Assembly: GCF_001305575.3 (NCBI RefSeq)
Contig: NZ_CP012373.2
Location: 186,001 to 250,000 of the forward strand
Source of the DNA: Beggiatoa leptomitoformis
GTDB lineage: Bacteria; Pseudomonadota; Gammaproteobacteria; Beggiatoales; Beggiatoaceae
Direction of reading: 5' to 3'
DNA: 64,000 bases
The translations under genes and the position numbers were made by a program. Every line of letters begins with the position of its first letter. Positions within the stretch are counted from its first letter, which is position 1. Below, piece after piece: positions 47,999-56,652 of this stretch. A model generated the notes under the pieces. The model had not been told where the DNA came from, made no database searches, and worked only from the letters and a program-made list of their open reading frames with translations.

Positions 47999-49066
47999 AT
48001 GCGTTTTGTACGCCATCAATTACTTGTAACCGCAATCGCGGCAACCTTTACTTTTGGTAGTTGTTTTAGTTCACTCACCACGGCAGCCGAAAAAGTGCGC
48101 TGGCGTGTACCTGTTGCGTTTGCTTCTGACTTACCGGGTTTAGGTGATCCTATCACTTATGTCGCTGATAGCTTGATGAAAGCCAGTGGCGGTGATATTG
48201 AATTGCGTGTATCAGAACCGGGTAAACTCGTTCCGCCGTTTGAAATTACGGATGCAGTAAAAAATAATAAAGTGCCTGCGGGCTATACGTGGATAGGCTA
48301 TGACCAAGGCAAAATTCCTGCCTCGCCTTTGTTTGCAGCCGTTCCTTTTGGTATGGAGCCTTGGGAATATACCGCATGGTGGTATGAAAGCGGTGGTCGA
48401 CAATTAGGCGAAGAGGTGTATGGCAAGCAAAATGTACATCCTATTTTGTGTAGCATTATTGGCCCTGAAACAGCGGGTTGGTTTCGTAATCCGATTAATG
48501 TCTTAGATGATTTAAAAGGCTTAAAAATTCGTTTTGCAGGCATTGGCGGGCGTGTTATTCAACAAGTTGGTGCGTCCGTTACCATGTTACCGGGGGGAGA
48601 AATTTTCCAAGCCCTAGAAAAAGGGGCGATTGATGCGACCGAATTTTCTATGCCTGCCATTGACCAAAAATTGGGATTTGACAAGATTGTTAAATACAAT
48701 TACTTCCCCGGATGGCATCAAGCCTTTACGGCTAGCTACTTACTGGTGAATAAGGATGAGTGGGGCAAACTCAGTGAAGCGAATAAAACCATGATTGATA
48801 TGGCATGTACCGCAGCCGTCGCACGTTCTACGGCTAAAGGGGAAGCCATACAAGGTGGTGTAATTAAAACGTTGCAAGAGAAAGGGGTGACTGCGAGTAA
48901 GCTACCAGAACCTATATTGCGTGAACTACAAAAAGTAACCCAGCAAGTAATGGCTGAAGAAGCCTCAAAAGATGCTGATTTTAAAAAGGTGATGGAAAGC
49001 CAGAAAGCCTTTATGGAAACTTACAAAATTTGGAAGGGTTTGGCGTATTTACCACGTGATTTTTAA
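47999..49066 (+). CDS. dctP: TRAP transporter substrate-binding protein
   Basis: The 355-residue periplasmic protein captures a carboxylate for the dctQM permease. It has a signal peptide (cut after TAAA, near residue 30), and the TRAP signature FRNPINVLDDLKGLKIRFAG with the family Arg, then LPGGEIFQALEKGAIDATEF. The sequence is closest in style to 2-oxo acid or mannitol/chloroaromatic-type TRAP binding proteins, so the exact substrate is open. AAGGAG precedes the ATG. A hairpin separates it from dctQ. Confidence 0.9.
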   Translation: MRFVRHQLLVTAIAATFTFGSCFSSLTTAAEKVRWRVPVAFASDLPGLGDPITYVADSLMKASGGDIELRVSEPGKLVPPFEITDAVKNNKVPAGYTWIGYDQGKIPASPLFAAVPFGMEPWEYTAWWYESGGRQLGEEVYGKQNVHPILCSIIGPETAGWFRNPINVLDDLKGLKIRFAGIGGRVIQQVGASVTMLPGGEIFQALEKGAIDATEFSMPAIDQKLGFDKIVKYNYFPGWHQAFTASYLLVNKDEWGKLSEANKTMIDMACTAAVARSTAKGEAIQGGVIKTLQEKGVTASKLPEPILRELQKVTQQVMAEEASKDADFKKVMESQKAFMETYKIWKGLAYLPRDF

Positions 49067-49090
49067 ACTCACGACCATTAAGGAAAGACT

Positions 49091-49127
49091 AAAAAAGGGA
49101 ATGTGAGACTGCAATATTCCCTTTTTT
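49091..49127 (+). terminator. Attenuator-type hairpin between dctP and dctQ
   Basis: Perfect 12-bp arms (49091-49102 AAAAAAGGGAAT and 49116-49127) with a 13-base loop end in six T. It probably lets dctP be made in excess over the permease genes. Confidence 0.82.
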
Positions 49128-49157
49128 CCTTAATACCTATCTGACAAGGAGAGGCTT

Positions 49158-49754
49158 ATGAACCCATCTGTCGACCCCACCCCTAGTGAGGGGTCTATTC
49201 ATTTTTCCCATATTGTTCATCATACGACCTTACCAAGTAATATTATCTCCCTAAAATTGGACGGTTTTATTCGTCGTTTAGGCGAGATTATTTCATGGGT
49301 TTGGTTGCCATTGATGCTGGTGATTATTTTTAATGTCACTATGCGTTACGCTTTTGGGCAAGGGCGTATTGAATTGGAAGAAATTCAATGGCATTTTTAC
49401 TCCATTGGATTTATTTTTGGATTATCTTATTGTTATCAATCCGATTCACATGTTCGCATTGATATCCTACATGACCGACTGAGCTTAAAGCTTCAAACAT
49501 GGATTGAATTATTGGGAATTTTTTTCTTTTTGTTGCCATTTATCGCGTTAGTCATTATTTACGCAACACCTTTTGTTTATGATGCTTATAAAATCAATGA
49601 AGTATCACAGGCACCGGGGGGATTACCTTATCGTTGGCTAATTAAATCTGTTTTACTAATAGGTTTTATTTTATTAGCCATTGCTGCCATTTCGCGCTTG
49701 TTACGTTGTACAAGTTTGTTATTTGGCTTGCCTAAACCAATTCGTCAGGGGTAA
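49158..49754 (+). CDS. dctQ: TRAP transporter small membrane subunit
   Basis: The 198-residue protein has four membrane segments (about 48-65, 85-105, 118-140, 160-182) and the DctQ pattern LVIIFNVTMRYAFGQGRIELEEIQW and YCYQSDSHVRIDIL. It joins DctM in the inner membrane. AAGGAGAG precedes the ATG, and dctM starts 6 bases after its stop. Confidence 0.9.
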   Translation: MNPSVDPTPSEGSIHFSHIVHHTTLPSNIISLKLDGFIRRLGEIISWVWLPLMLVIIFNVTMRYAFGQGRIELEEIQWHFYSIGFIFGLSYCYQSDSHVRIDILHDRLSLKLQTWIELLGIFFFLLPFIALVIIYATPFVYDAYKINEVSQAPGGLPYRWLIKSVLLIGFILLAIAAISRLLRCTSLLFGLPKPIRQG

Positions 49755-49760
49755 ACCATC

Positions 49761-51119
49761 ATGGAATTAGACCAAATTCTTGCACTTTCCATGTTTTTAT
49801 CCTTTATCCTATTGTTATTTACAGGGTTTCCCGTTGCATGGATTTTAGGGGGGTTAGCGGTTGTTTTCAGTGCAATCTCAATTTTTATTAGTGCAAATTA
49901 TGATGTAAATGTCTTTATTATTGAAAGTTGGGCAGAAACCTCGTTAGTTGTTGAACGTATTTGGGACATTATGAACAACTGGGTATTGGTTGCCCTACCT
50001 ATGTTTGTTTTTATGGGGTTGATGTTAGACCGTTCAGGCATGGCAGAGCAGTTAATGAGTAATTTGGTTAAATTATTCGGGCGTGTGCGAGGTGGATATG
50101 CGATAACCGTCGCGTTAATTGGTTTATTGTTGGCAGCCTCAACGGGAATTATTGGCGCGTCAGTTACCTTATTAACATTGCTCGCACTGCCGCCCATGTT
50201 GGAACAGCGTTATAGTAAAGAATTAGCTTGTGGTACGATTTGCGCGGTTGGCACGTTGGGCATTTTAATTCCGCCCAGTATTATGTTGGTATTAATGGCT
50301 GACCGTTTGTCTTTACCCGCAGGTGATTTATTTTTAGGTGCATTATTACCGGGTATTTTGTTAGGTGTATTGTTTATTCTGTATATTTTGGTTATTTCTT
50401 ATCTTAAACCAGAACTTGCGCCTTTGCCTGAAAATGCTGAACCTGTTACTTTAAAAGTAGTTGTGTTAGCACTCATTGCTGTGTTGCCGCCAGCACTGCT
50501 AATTTTGGCTGTGTTGGGTAGTATTTTTATGGGAATTGCAACACCAACAGAAGCGTCTGGTGTGGGTGCATTTGGTGCAGCATTATTGGCTTTATTTAAA
50601 GGTCGCTTGAATTTTCGGATGTTGAAAGATGTCTCTATTGAAACAACTAAAACGACGGCTTTTATCTTTGCTATTTTTGTTGGCGCAACAGCTTATTCTT
50701 TGGTATTGAGAGGATTAGGTGGCGATGAGTTAGTTGCTAGTGGTTTAAAATCACTCCCCTTTGGACCTGATGGGGTTGTTATTGCCATTTTATGTGTTGT
50801 CTTTATCTTAGGGTTTTTCTTAGATTGGGTAGAGATTACATTAATTGTCTTACCACTGGTTGCACCAGTCGTTGTAGAGCTAGGCTTTGATTTAGTTTGG
50901 TTTACGGTTGTGTTTGCCGTTTGTTTGCAAACATCATTTTTAACGCCTCCTGTTGGTTTTGCACTGTTTTATCTTAAAGGGGTTGCACCACCAGAAATTC
51001 GAATAGGACATGTTTATCGTGGTGTTGTGCCTTTTATTATCTTGCAACTTGTAGGGCTAATGATTACTTATCTTTGGAAAGATTTGGTTTTATGGTTACC
51101 AAGTGTTGCGTATGGGTAA
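49761..51119 (+). CDS. dctM: TRAP transporter large permease subunit
   Basis: The 452-residue protein is the ion-driven channel of the TRAP system, with about 12 membrane segments and DctM landmarks GFPVAWILGGL, TGIIGASVTLLTLLALPPML, GTLGILIPPSIMLVLM and ATPTEASGVGAFGA. The C-terminal FLTPPVGFALFYLKGVAP is typical. It follows dctQ by 6 bases, completing the dctPQM operon, and a strong terminator follows. Confidence 0.95.
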   Translation: MELDQILALSMFLSFILLLFTGFPVAWILGGLAVVFSAISIFISANYDVNVFIIESWAETSLVVERIWDIMNNWVLVALPMFVFMGLMLDRSGMAEQLMSNLVKLFGRVRGGYAITVALIGLLLAASTGIIGASVTLLTLLALPPMLEQRYSKELACGTICAVGTLGILIPPSIMLVLMADRLSLPAGDLFLGALLPGILLGVLFILYILVISYLKPELAPLPENAEPVTLKVVVLALIAVLPPALLILAVLGSIFMGIATPTEASGVGAFGAALLALFKGRLNFRMLKDVSIETTKTTAFIFAIFVGATAYSLVLRGLGGDELVASGLKSLPFGPDGVVIAILCVVFILGFFLDWVEITLIVLPLVAPVVVELGFDLVWFTVVFAVCLQTSFLTPPVGFALFYLKGVAPPEIRIGHVYRGVVPFIILQLVGLMITYLWKDLVLWLPSVAYG

Positions 51120-51758
51120 ATCGGTAAAGCGTGTATTACCCATTTTTGTAACGTATTAAATAATAAGATGGGCAACCCACTGAATGGTTGCCCTTTTTTG
51201 TGGCATGTGACTGTGAATGTTGATTAGTTTCTAACTTTGGCATGGATTCAGCATAAATTATATAAAATATAGAACTTACGCAATGAGCAGAAGGGTGTGT
51301 GTTATCTTAGAGAATCGCAGTCATACATGTATTATGTCAGTTTTAACGTATTTTATAGCGTAACTGTTATTGTACTGGGTCACTATCAGACAGGTGACTA
51401 AATCGTGAGCGTTCCAAATAAGCAGTTATCAAGCTATCTTGTGTTTGTTTAGAGAAGTAATTTAAAAATAATTGTATAGAATTAAAGTAATATTATTGGA
51501 CATCCTTAATGGGGTTAAACCCCTAGTAGATGAAATCCCTCTTTTATTTACCCACGTTAGGGCGTATTAATCACATCTGTTTTCTTACGTGGTCTGATAA
51601 TTGATAAAATGTAAAACTGATTTGAAAGCAGAGAAAAAGTGGATAGTTTTTCTACCTACTTTTTCAAACTGTTGAGCCTTGCGTTATAACAGTTGGGGAA
51701 TAGCGCAAAACCCTACTTAACTGTATGACTTTCCGATAAGATAAAAACTAATAATTCT
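51120..51758. other. Intergenic region between dctM and the receiver gene
   Basis: It holds the dctM terminator (51170-51199), a tight palindrome GGGGTTAAACCCC at about 51511-51523, and an imperfect hairpin at 51633-51665 (GAAAAAGTGGATA arms, two non-Watson-Crick pairs) upstream of the response regulator. No gene, tRNA or recognised riboswitch was found. Confidence 0.5.
51170..51199 (+). terminator. Rho-independent terminator after dctM
   Basis: GGGCAACC (51170-51177) pairs exactly with 51186-51193 around an 8-base loop, followed by six T. Confidence 0.92.
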
Positions 51759-52157
51759 ATGGAAACCAGCGTTATGCAAAATCAAGAGAAAATAACTCTT
51801 CTCATTGTTGACGACGAAATTGTGTCACGTTCCAGCTTAGAAGCCTTGTTGGAATCAGATGAGTACCAATTATTTTTTGCAGAAAATGGGGCGCAGGGGT
51901 TAGAAAAAGCAGAATCTATACATCCTGCCCTTGTTATATTAGATGTAATGATGCCGGGGATGAATGGCTTTGAAGTGTGTCGACGATTGCGTGCAAACCC
52001 CACGCTCGCCCAGACACCCATTATGATGATTACCGCATGGGATGACCCAACCGCTAAACAACGTTGTTTGGATGTTGGTGCGAATGATGTTATTTGTAAA
52101 CCGTTTAACCGTGCTGATTTACATGCACGCGTACAAAAATTAATTATTACTGCCTAA
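51759..52157 (+). CDS. Stand-alone receiver-domain response regulator
   Basis: The 132-residue protein is a single CheY-like receiver, with acidic pair Asp18/Asp19, phosphoacceptor Asp62 (LVILDVMMPGMNG), Thr in MMITAWDD and Lys in CKPF. It lacks an output domain, so it acts through a partner. Its sequence strongly resembles the receiver of the next gene, 50 bases downstream, indicating tandem duplication. No ribosome site is clear; ATG 51774 is an alternative start. Confidence 0.88.
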   Translation: METSVMQNQEKITLLIVDDEIVSRSSLEALLESDEYQLFFAENGAQGLEKAESIHPALVILDVMMPGMNGFEVCRRLRANPTLAQTPIMMITAWDDPTAKQRCLDVGANDVICKPFNRADLHARVQKLIITA

Positions 52158-52207
52158 TTTTCAGTAATTCACTTACGCCCTCTTATTTTTCACTATTTGC
52201 GTTCATT

Positions 52208-53956
52208 ATGGCGGATAAAAGCACAGTACTCATTGTTGATGATGAAATCGTTTCACGCTACACCGTTGAAGTGCTTTTAGAATCAGAAGGTTATAACCTC
52301 ATTTTTGCAGAAAGCGGTGAGGAGTCTTTACGTAAAGCGGAAGAGATTATTCCAGACTTGATGTTGTTAGATGTCATGATGCCCGGTATGGATGGTTTTG
52401 AGGTGTGTCAACGGTTACGTACCAACCCAAAACTTGCAGAGTTGCCCATTGTGATGATTACGGCACTAGACGACCGAGAATCGCGTTTACGGGGTCTTGA
52501 AGTAGGTGCTGATGATTTTATGAGTAAACCGTTTGACCGTGCAGAATTACGCGCACGGGTGCGAACAATTACCCGTTTAAATCGTTATCGTCGTCTGATA
52601 GAAACCGAAGAACAACTGGTTTATTTAGCCAATTATGATGTTTTAACGGGATTACCGAATCGCAATTTAGTTCTCGAACATCTTCGCCAATCCATTGAAA
52701 ATGCAAGTCATAGCAAAACAACGTTTGCACTAATGTCCTTAGATTTGGATGGCGTGCAAATCATCAACGAATCTTTAGGGCATAATTTTGGTGACCTACT
52801 GTTAAAAGAAATTGCCCATCGTTTACGTCACTTATCCCTACCAAAAGGCACGATTACCGCCCGAATGGCAGGGGATGAATTTCTACTGATATTACAAACC
52901 ACACAAAACGCCATCAAAGAAGCCAGCCATGTTGCACAAGATTTATTAGAGTCGATTCGTCAGCCCATTTCATTGGCTAAACAACATGAAATTGTTATCA
53001 CTGCAAGTGTTGGGATTAGTATTTACCCCAGTGATGGTGAAGATACACAAAATTTACTCCGTAATGCCAATATTGCAATGTCGCGGGCAAAGCTACAGGG
53101 TAAAAATAATTATCAGTTTTTTAAAATAGAAATGAACGAAGCGGCGGTAAAACGCTTAGTTTTTGAAAATCAATTGCGTAAGGTGTTAGAACGTGAGGAA
53201 TTATGTTTATATTATCAACCGCAAATTGAATTGATAAGTAAACGAGTTGCAGGGTTAGAAGCTTTATTGCGTTGGGAAAATACTACATTGGGTGGAATGA
53301 TATCACCTGATAGATTTATCCCCATTGCCGAAGAAATGGGTTTAATCGTACCGATTGGTGAGTGGGTATTACAGACAGCTTGTAAACAGGGAAAAGAGTG
53401 GTTAGAGCAAGGCTTACCCCCTGTGCGTATTGCCGTCAATATTTCCAGTCGGCAATTTCAACAACCTGGTTTATTGGCTAAAATTAAAGAAATTTTGGAA
53501 TATACCCGTTTCCCAGCCGAATTATTAGAAGTAGAAGTGACGGAAAGTTTATTTATTGGTGATGACAGTGTGCGCAACTGCTATAAAATGCTTAAAGAAT
53601 TACAAGAAATGGGTGTAAAAATTGCGATTGATGATTTTGGAACGGGTTACTCGGCATTAAATTATTTAAAACGTTTTCCAGTGAATACATTAAAAATAGA
53701 CCGTTCTTTTATCAAAGATATTTGCGTAGATAAGGATGATGCCGCGATTACAACGGCAATTATCGCTATGGCACATAGTCTGAATTTATCAATTATTGCT
53801 GAAGGCGTGGAAGAAGTGGAACAACTCGCTTTTTTACATTTTCATAAATGCGAAATGGCACAAGGTTATTTATTTAGCCCTCCTGTTCCTGCCAAACAGA
53901 TTGAAAAAATCCTCACAGGTGGCAGTATTTTTCAAACTATTTCTACACGGTCATGA
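52208..53956 (+). CDS. Receiver-GGDEF-EAL cyclic di-GMP enzyme
   Basis: The 582-residue protein has a receiver (1-125, phosphoacceptor Asp55), a diguanylate-cyclase domain (about 140-305) whose signature reads AGDEF, not GGDEF, without an RxxD inhibitory site just ahead, and an EAL phosphodiesterase domain (about 315-565) with GLEALLRW, EVTESLF, IDDFGTGYSAL, LKIDRSF and AEGVE intact. The EAL half should be active; the cyclase half may be weakened or serve as a GTP sensor, since AGDEF forms are sometimes active. It probably lowers cyclic di-GMP under control of phosphorylation and shares an operon with the preceding receiver. Confidence 0.92.
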   Translation: MADKSTVLIVDDEIVSRYTVEVLLESEGYNLIFAESGEESLRKAEEIIPDLMLLDVMMPGMDGFEVCQRLRTNPKLAELPIVMITALDDRESRLRGLEVGADDFMSKPFDRAELRARVRTITRLNRYRRLIETEEQLVYLANYDVLTGLPNRNLVLEHLRQSIENASHSKTTFALMSLDLDGVQIINESLGHNFGDLLLKEIAHRLRHLSLPKGTITARMAGDEFLLILQTTQNAIKEASHVAQDLLESIRQPISLAKQHEIVITASVGISIYPSDGEDTQNLLRNANIAMSRAKLQGKNNYQFFKIEMNEAAVKRLVFENQLRKVLEREELCLYYQPQIELISKRVAGLEALLRWENTTLGGMISPDRFIPIAEEMGLIVPIGEWVLQTACKQGKEWLEQGLPPVRIAVNISSRQFQQPGLLAKIKEILEYTRFPAELLEVEVTESLFIGDDSVRNCYKMLKELQEMGVKIAIDDFGTGYSALNYLKRFPVNTLKIDRSFIKDICVDKDDAAITTAIIAMAHSLNLSIIAEGVEEVEQLAFLHFHKCEMAQGYLFSPPVPAKQIEKILTGGSIFQTISTRS

Positions 53957-54090
53957 TTTAACATCTATTGGTTAAAAATTCATATTTGTTGTTAGTTTAT
54001 TCACATTACCGTTGCGTCAATTATCACAAAAAGAGTTAGAGATAATCATGACAATTTAGATAAAATAGTGTTAATATTTCTGCAATTAAG

Positions 54091-54119
54091 ACCCGCTAGA
54101 TTGCGGGTTTTTTATTTCT
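54091..54119 (+). terminator. Terminator after the GGDEF-EAL gene
   Basis: ACCCGC (54091-54096) pairs with GCGGGT (54103-54108) around a 6-base loop, followed by a T-rich tail. Confidence 0.8.
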
Positions 54120-54214
54120 TTGTAGCTTTTTATATCCACATATAAACCGCCTTAATTCATGGTCAATTATATATCGACCCCATTCTGCCTGACACGACAC
54201 ATTCAGATAATCTC

Positions 54215-56431
54215 ATGCGTAAATTATTGTTATTAAAACCAACAGCTCTATTACTATCTCTAGCCTTATTAAGTGGTTGTGTTGATGGTAATGCTACTCT
54301 TGGCGTGATATTGGGCTTAGCAGCAGCGGCAGGAATTGCAAGTTTGGGTGGCGGTGGTGGTGATAGTGGTAGTTCCACAACAACTCCCTCCCCAACAGAA
54401 GAAAGCAAGTTAATTCTTAAAACGTATGATGGTTTTAGTGACGATTTATTAACCGCAGGCGTGGGGGTGTCAGGATTACGCAATAGAAATCCGCTTGCTG
54501 TCACAGATACTGTCAATCCTACGGCAACAGAAGTTCGACGGGATACGATTGTTCGTCAATATCAAGCCACGCATGATATGCGCACAACCTCAGGTTATGG
54601 CACCTTATACGGTGCAACCGTTCCGACTGCGTTTGCAACACCCAGTAGTGAGGATGGTACGGTTGCGGGTAAAGAATACTTAGTGTATATAGATGATAGT
54701 GAAGGAAAAAATGTTAGTTTAATGGTGCATATTCCCACTACTTTTCAGGTTAAAGACCCTTGTATTATTGCAACGGCTTCGCCCACTTTTCGTGGCATTT
54801 ATAGTGCTGTTGGTTTAGCGGGCGAATGGGGATTGAAAAACAATTGTGCGGTCGTTTATACGGATAAAGGGGCAGGGGTTGGCGAGCATGATTTGAATAC
54901 CAATACCGTGTTTTTAGTAGATGGTGTTCGACGCTTAGCTAATGAATCAGTAAGCGATATAAAAACTAAACCCAATTTTGTAGCAAAAGGGTCTGAACAA
55001 TTGGATTTAGCCGCTTATAGTTCCGCATCGCCTTTCCGTATTGCTTATAAAGCGGCGCATTCACAAAAAAACCCCGAAGCGCAATGGGGAACGAATATAT
55101 TAAATGCCATTGAATTTGCCTTGTATGTTTTAAATCTTGAGGAAAATTATGGCAGTAGTACAGCAGGTAGCAGTCTTACCGCAGATAACACCTTAATTAT
55201 TGCAGCAGGTACTTCAATGGGCGGGGCTGCAGTTCTACAAGCGGCGGAGCAGGATACCGATGGATTAATTGATGGTGTTGTTGTTATGTCACCCGCAATG
55301 AGTCCAAAAAAATTAGTAAATGCTAATGGCTTTACGATTAAACACGGTAGAATCAGTTACTTCAATAGTACACACGGTAGAAGTTTGTTTGATGTATTGA
55401 CATATCAGAATATTTATCAACCTTGCGCAAGCGTGAATACATCGGTTGCTGGGGTACGTGGGCGTTGTAGTGCGTTATTTGCAGAGGGATTATTAAGTAG
55501 CACGACGTTGAATGCACAAATCGCCGAAGCCCGTCAGCGGTTAATCGATTATGGCATTTTAGCCAGTGCCAGTGCTATCAGTGATATTTATTGGGATTCT
55601 TCTGTTTATGCAGGCTTATCTGTGTTATATGCCAATGCTTACGGTCGTTTTAGTGTCACAGAAAACCTGTGTGATTATAGTTATGCAGGTACAAACCCTG
55701 ATACGGGTGTGGTTCGGGCAAAATTTTCGGTAGATTTAGCGGATGATTATCAAACAAGTAGTGGTTTTCCTCCTAGCAGTGGCACGGAATTGGTGAATAA
55801 TTTTGGTAATAATGGCAAAGGTATTCCTTACCGTGAAACGATTAATCTGAATGGTGTTTCTGATGAGTATTTGCAGGGTGCGTTGTGTTTACGTCGCTTA
55901 TTCACAGGGACAACAGGCGTTTTAGCCAGCGAAGGAACTGCTTTAACAGGAACTGCACTAAATAATGCAAATCGTGTGCAGCAAGGATTACGTGAAACGA
56001 TTGTCAGTGGCAATTTACGAGGCAAACCCGCCATTATTGTGCATGGTCAAGATGATGCCTTAGCACATGTTAATTTTACATCCCGTTCTTATTATGGATT
56101 GAATAAACAGGTTGAAGGGGATAACAGCCATTTAGTTTATGTTGAAGTAACTAATGCCAATCACTTTGATGCTTTTAATGAAGATTATGAGCTAAATACG
56201 CAGATTCCCTTATTGTATTATTTTAATAACGGACTAGATCGACTTTATGGGTATTTGCACAATCGGGCGTTATTGCCTCAAAGCCAAGTTATTCCAACAA
56301 CGCTACCCAGTACAACAGGTAATAAAATTACCGCAAGCAATCTCCCCAAAATGGATAATGGGATTGTTGATTGTCAAATTACCTTTGATGGACAAACACT
56401 TAATATTCCTGATTGCGCTGGTGATTTGTAG
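54215..56431 (+). CDS. D-(-)-3-hydroxybutyrate oligomer hydrolase, lipoprotein form
   Basis: The 738-residue protein has a lipoprotein signal with lipobox LSGC (Cys near residue 22) and a Gly-rich stretch, so it is probably anchored in the periplasm or on the surface. The body reads as the 3HB-oligomer hydrolase family: the nucleophile Ser334 in GTSMGGAAVLQAAEQD, a late Asp/His region in IIVHGQDDALAHVNFTSR and NANHFDAFN. It cleaves oligomers released from polyhydroxybutyrate to monomers. Most relatives are close to this length. It stands alone between a cyclic di-GMP gene and a peptidoglycan gene. Confidence 0.87.
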   Translation: MRKLLLLKPTALLLSLALLSGCVDGNATLGVILGLAAAAGIASLGGGGGDSGSSTTTPSPTEESKLILKTYDGFSDDLLTAGVGVSGLRNRNPLAVTDTVNPTATEVRRDTIVRQYQATHDMRTTSGYGTLYGATVPTAFATPSSEDGTVAGKEYLVYIDDSEGKNVSLMVHIPTTFQVKDPCIIATASPTFRGIYSAVGLAGEWGLKNNCAVVYTDKGAGVGEHDLNTNTVFLVDGVRRLANESVSDIKTKPNFVAKGSEQLDLAAYSSASPFRIAYKAAHSQKNPEAQWGTNILNAIEFALYVLNLEENYGSSTAGSSLTADNTLIIAAGTSMGGAAVLQAAEQDTDGLIDGVVVMSPAMSPKKLVNANGFTIKHGRISYFNSTHGRSLFDVLTYQNIYQPCASVNTSVAGVRGRCSALFAEGLLSSTTLNAQIAEARQRLIDYGILASASAISDIYWDSSVYAGLSVLYANAYGRFSVTENLCDYSYAGTNPDTGVVRAKFSVDLADDYQTSSGFPPSSGTELVNNFGNNGKGIPYRETINLNGVSDEYLQGALCLRRLFTGTTGVLASEGTALTGTALNNANRVQQGLRETIVSGNLRGKPAIIVHGQDDALAHVNFTSRSYYGLNKQVEGDNSHLVYVEVTNANHFDAFNEDYELNTQIPLLYYFNNGLDRLYGYLHNRALLPQSQVIPTTLPSTTGNKITASNLPKMDNGIVDCQITFDGQTLNIPDCAGDL

Positions 56432-56652
56432 TCTTTTACGGCGTGATGGAAGTGCTTAATTGTCCGCAAGTGTAGTTTTATTTTAAAAAATTATGCTTGA
56501 TGTTTACTTGATATGAGAAAAAACATCTGGTGAATTTGTCTTGTTTTATATGCGTTACTAGAATTTATATAAGTTATTTACGTTATATTGAGAGTAACAT
56601 ATAAAAGGGTTTTATATACCCGTTATTGCCCTTAAGAATCAGGTTATTAATT

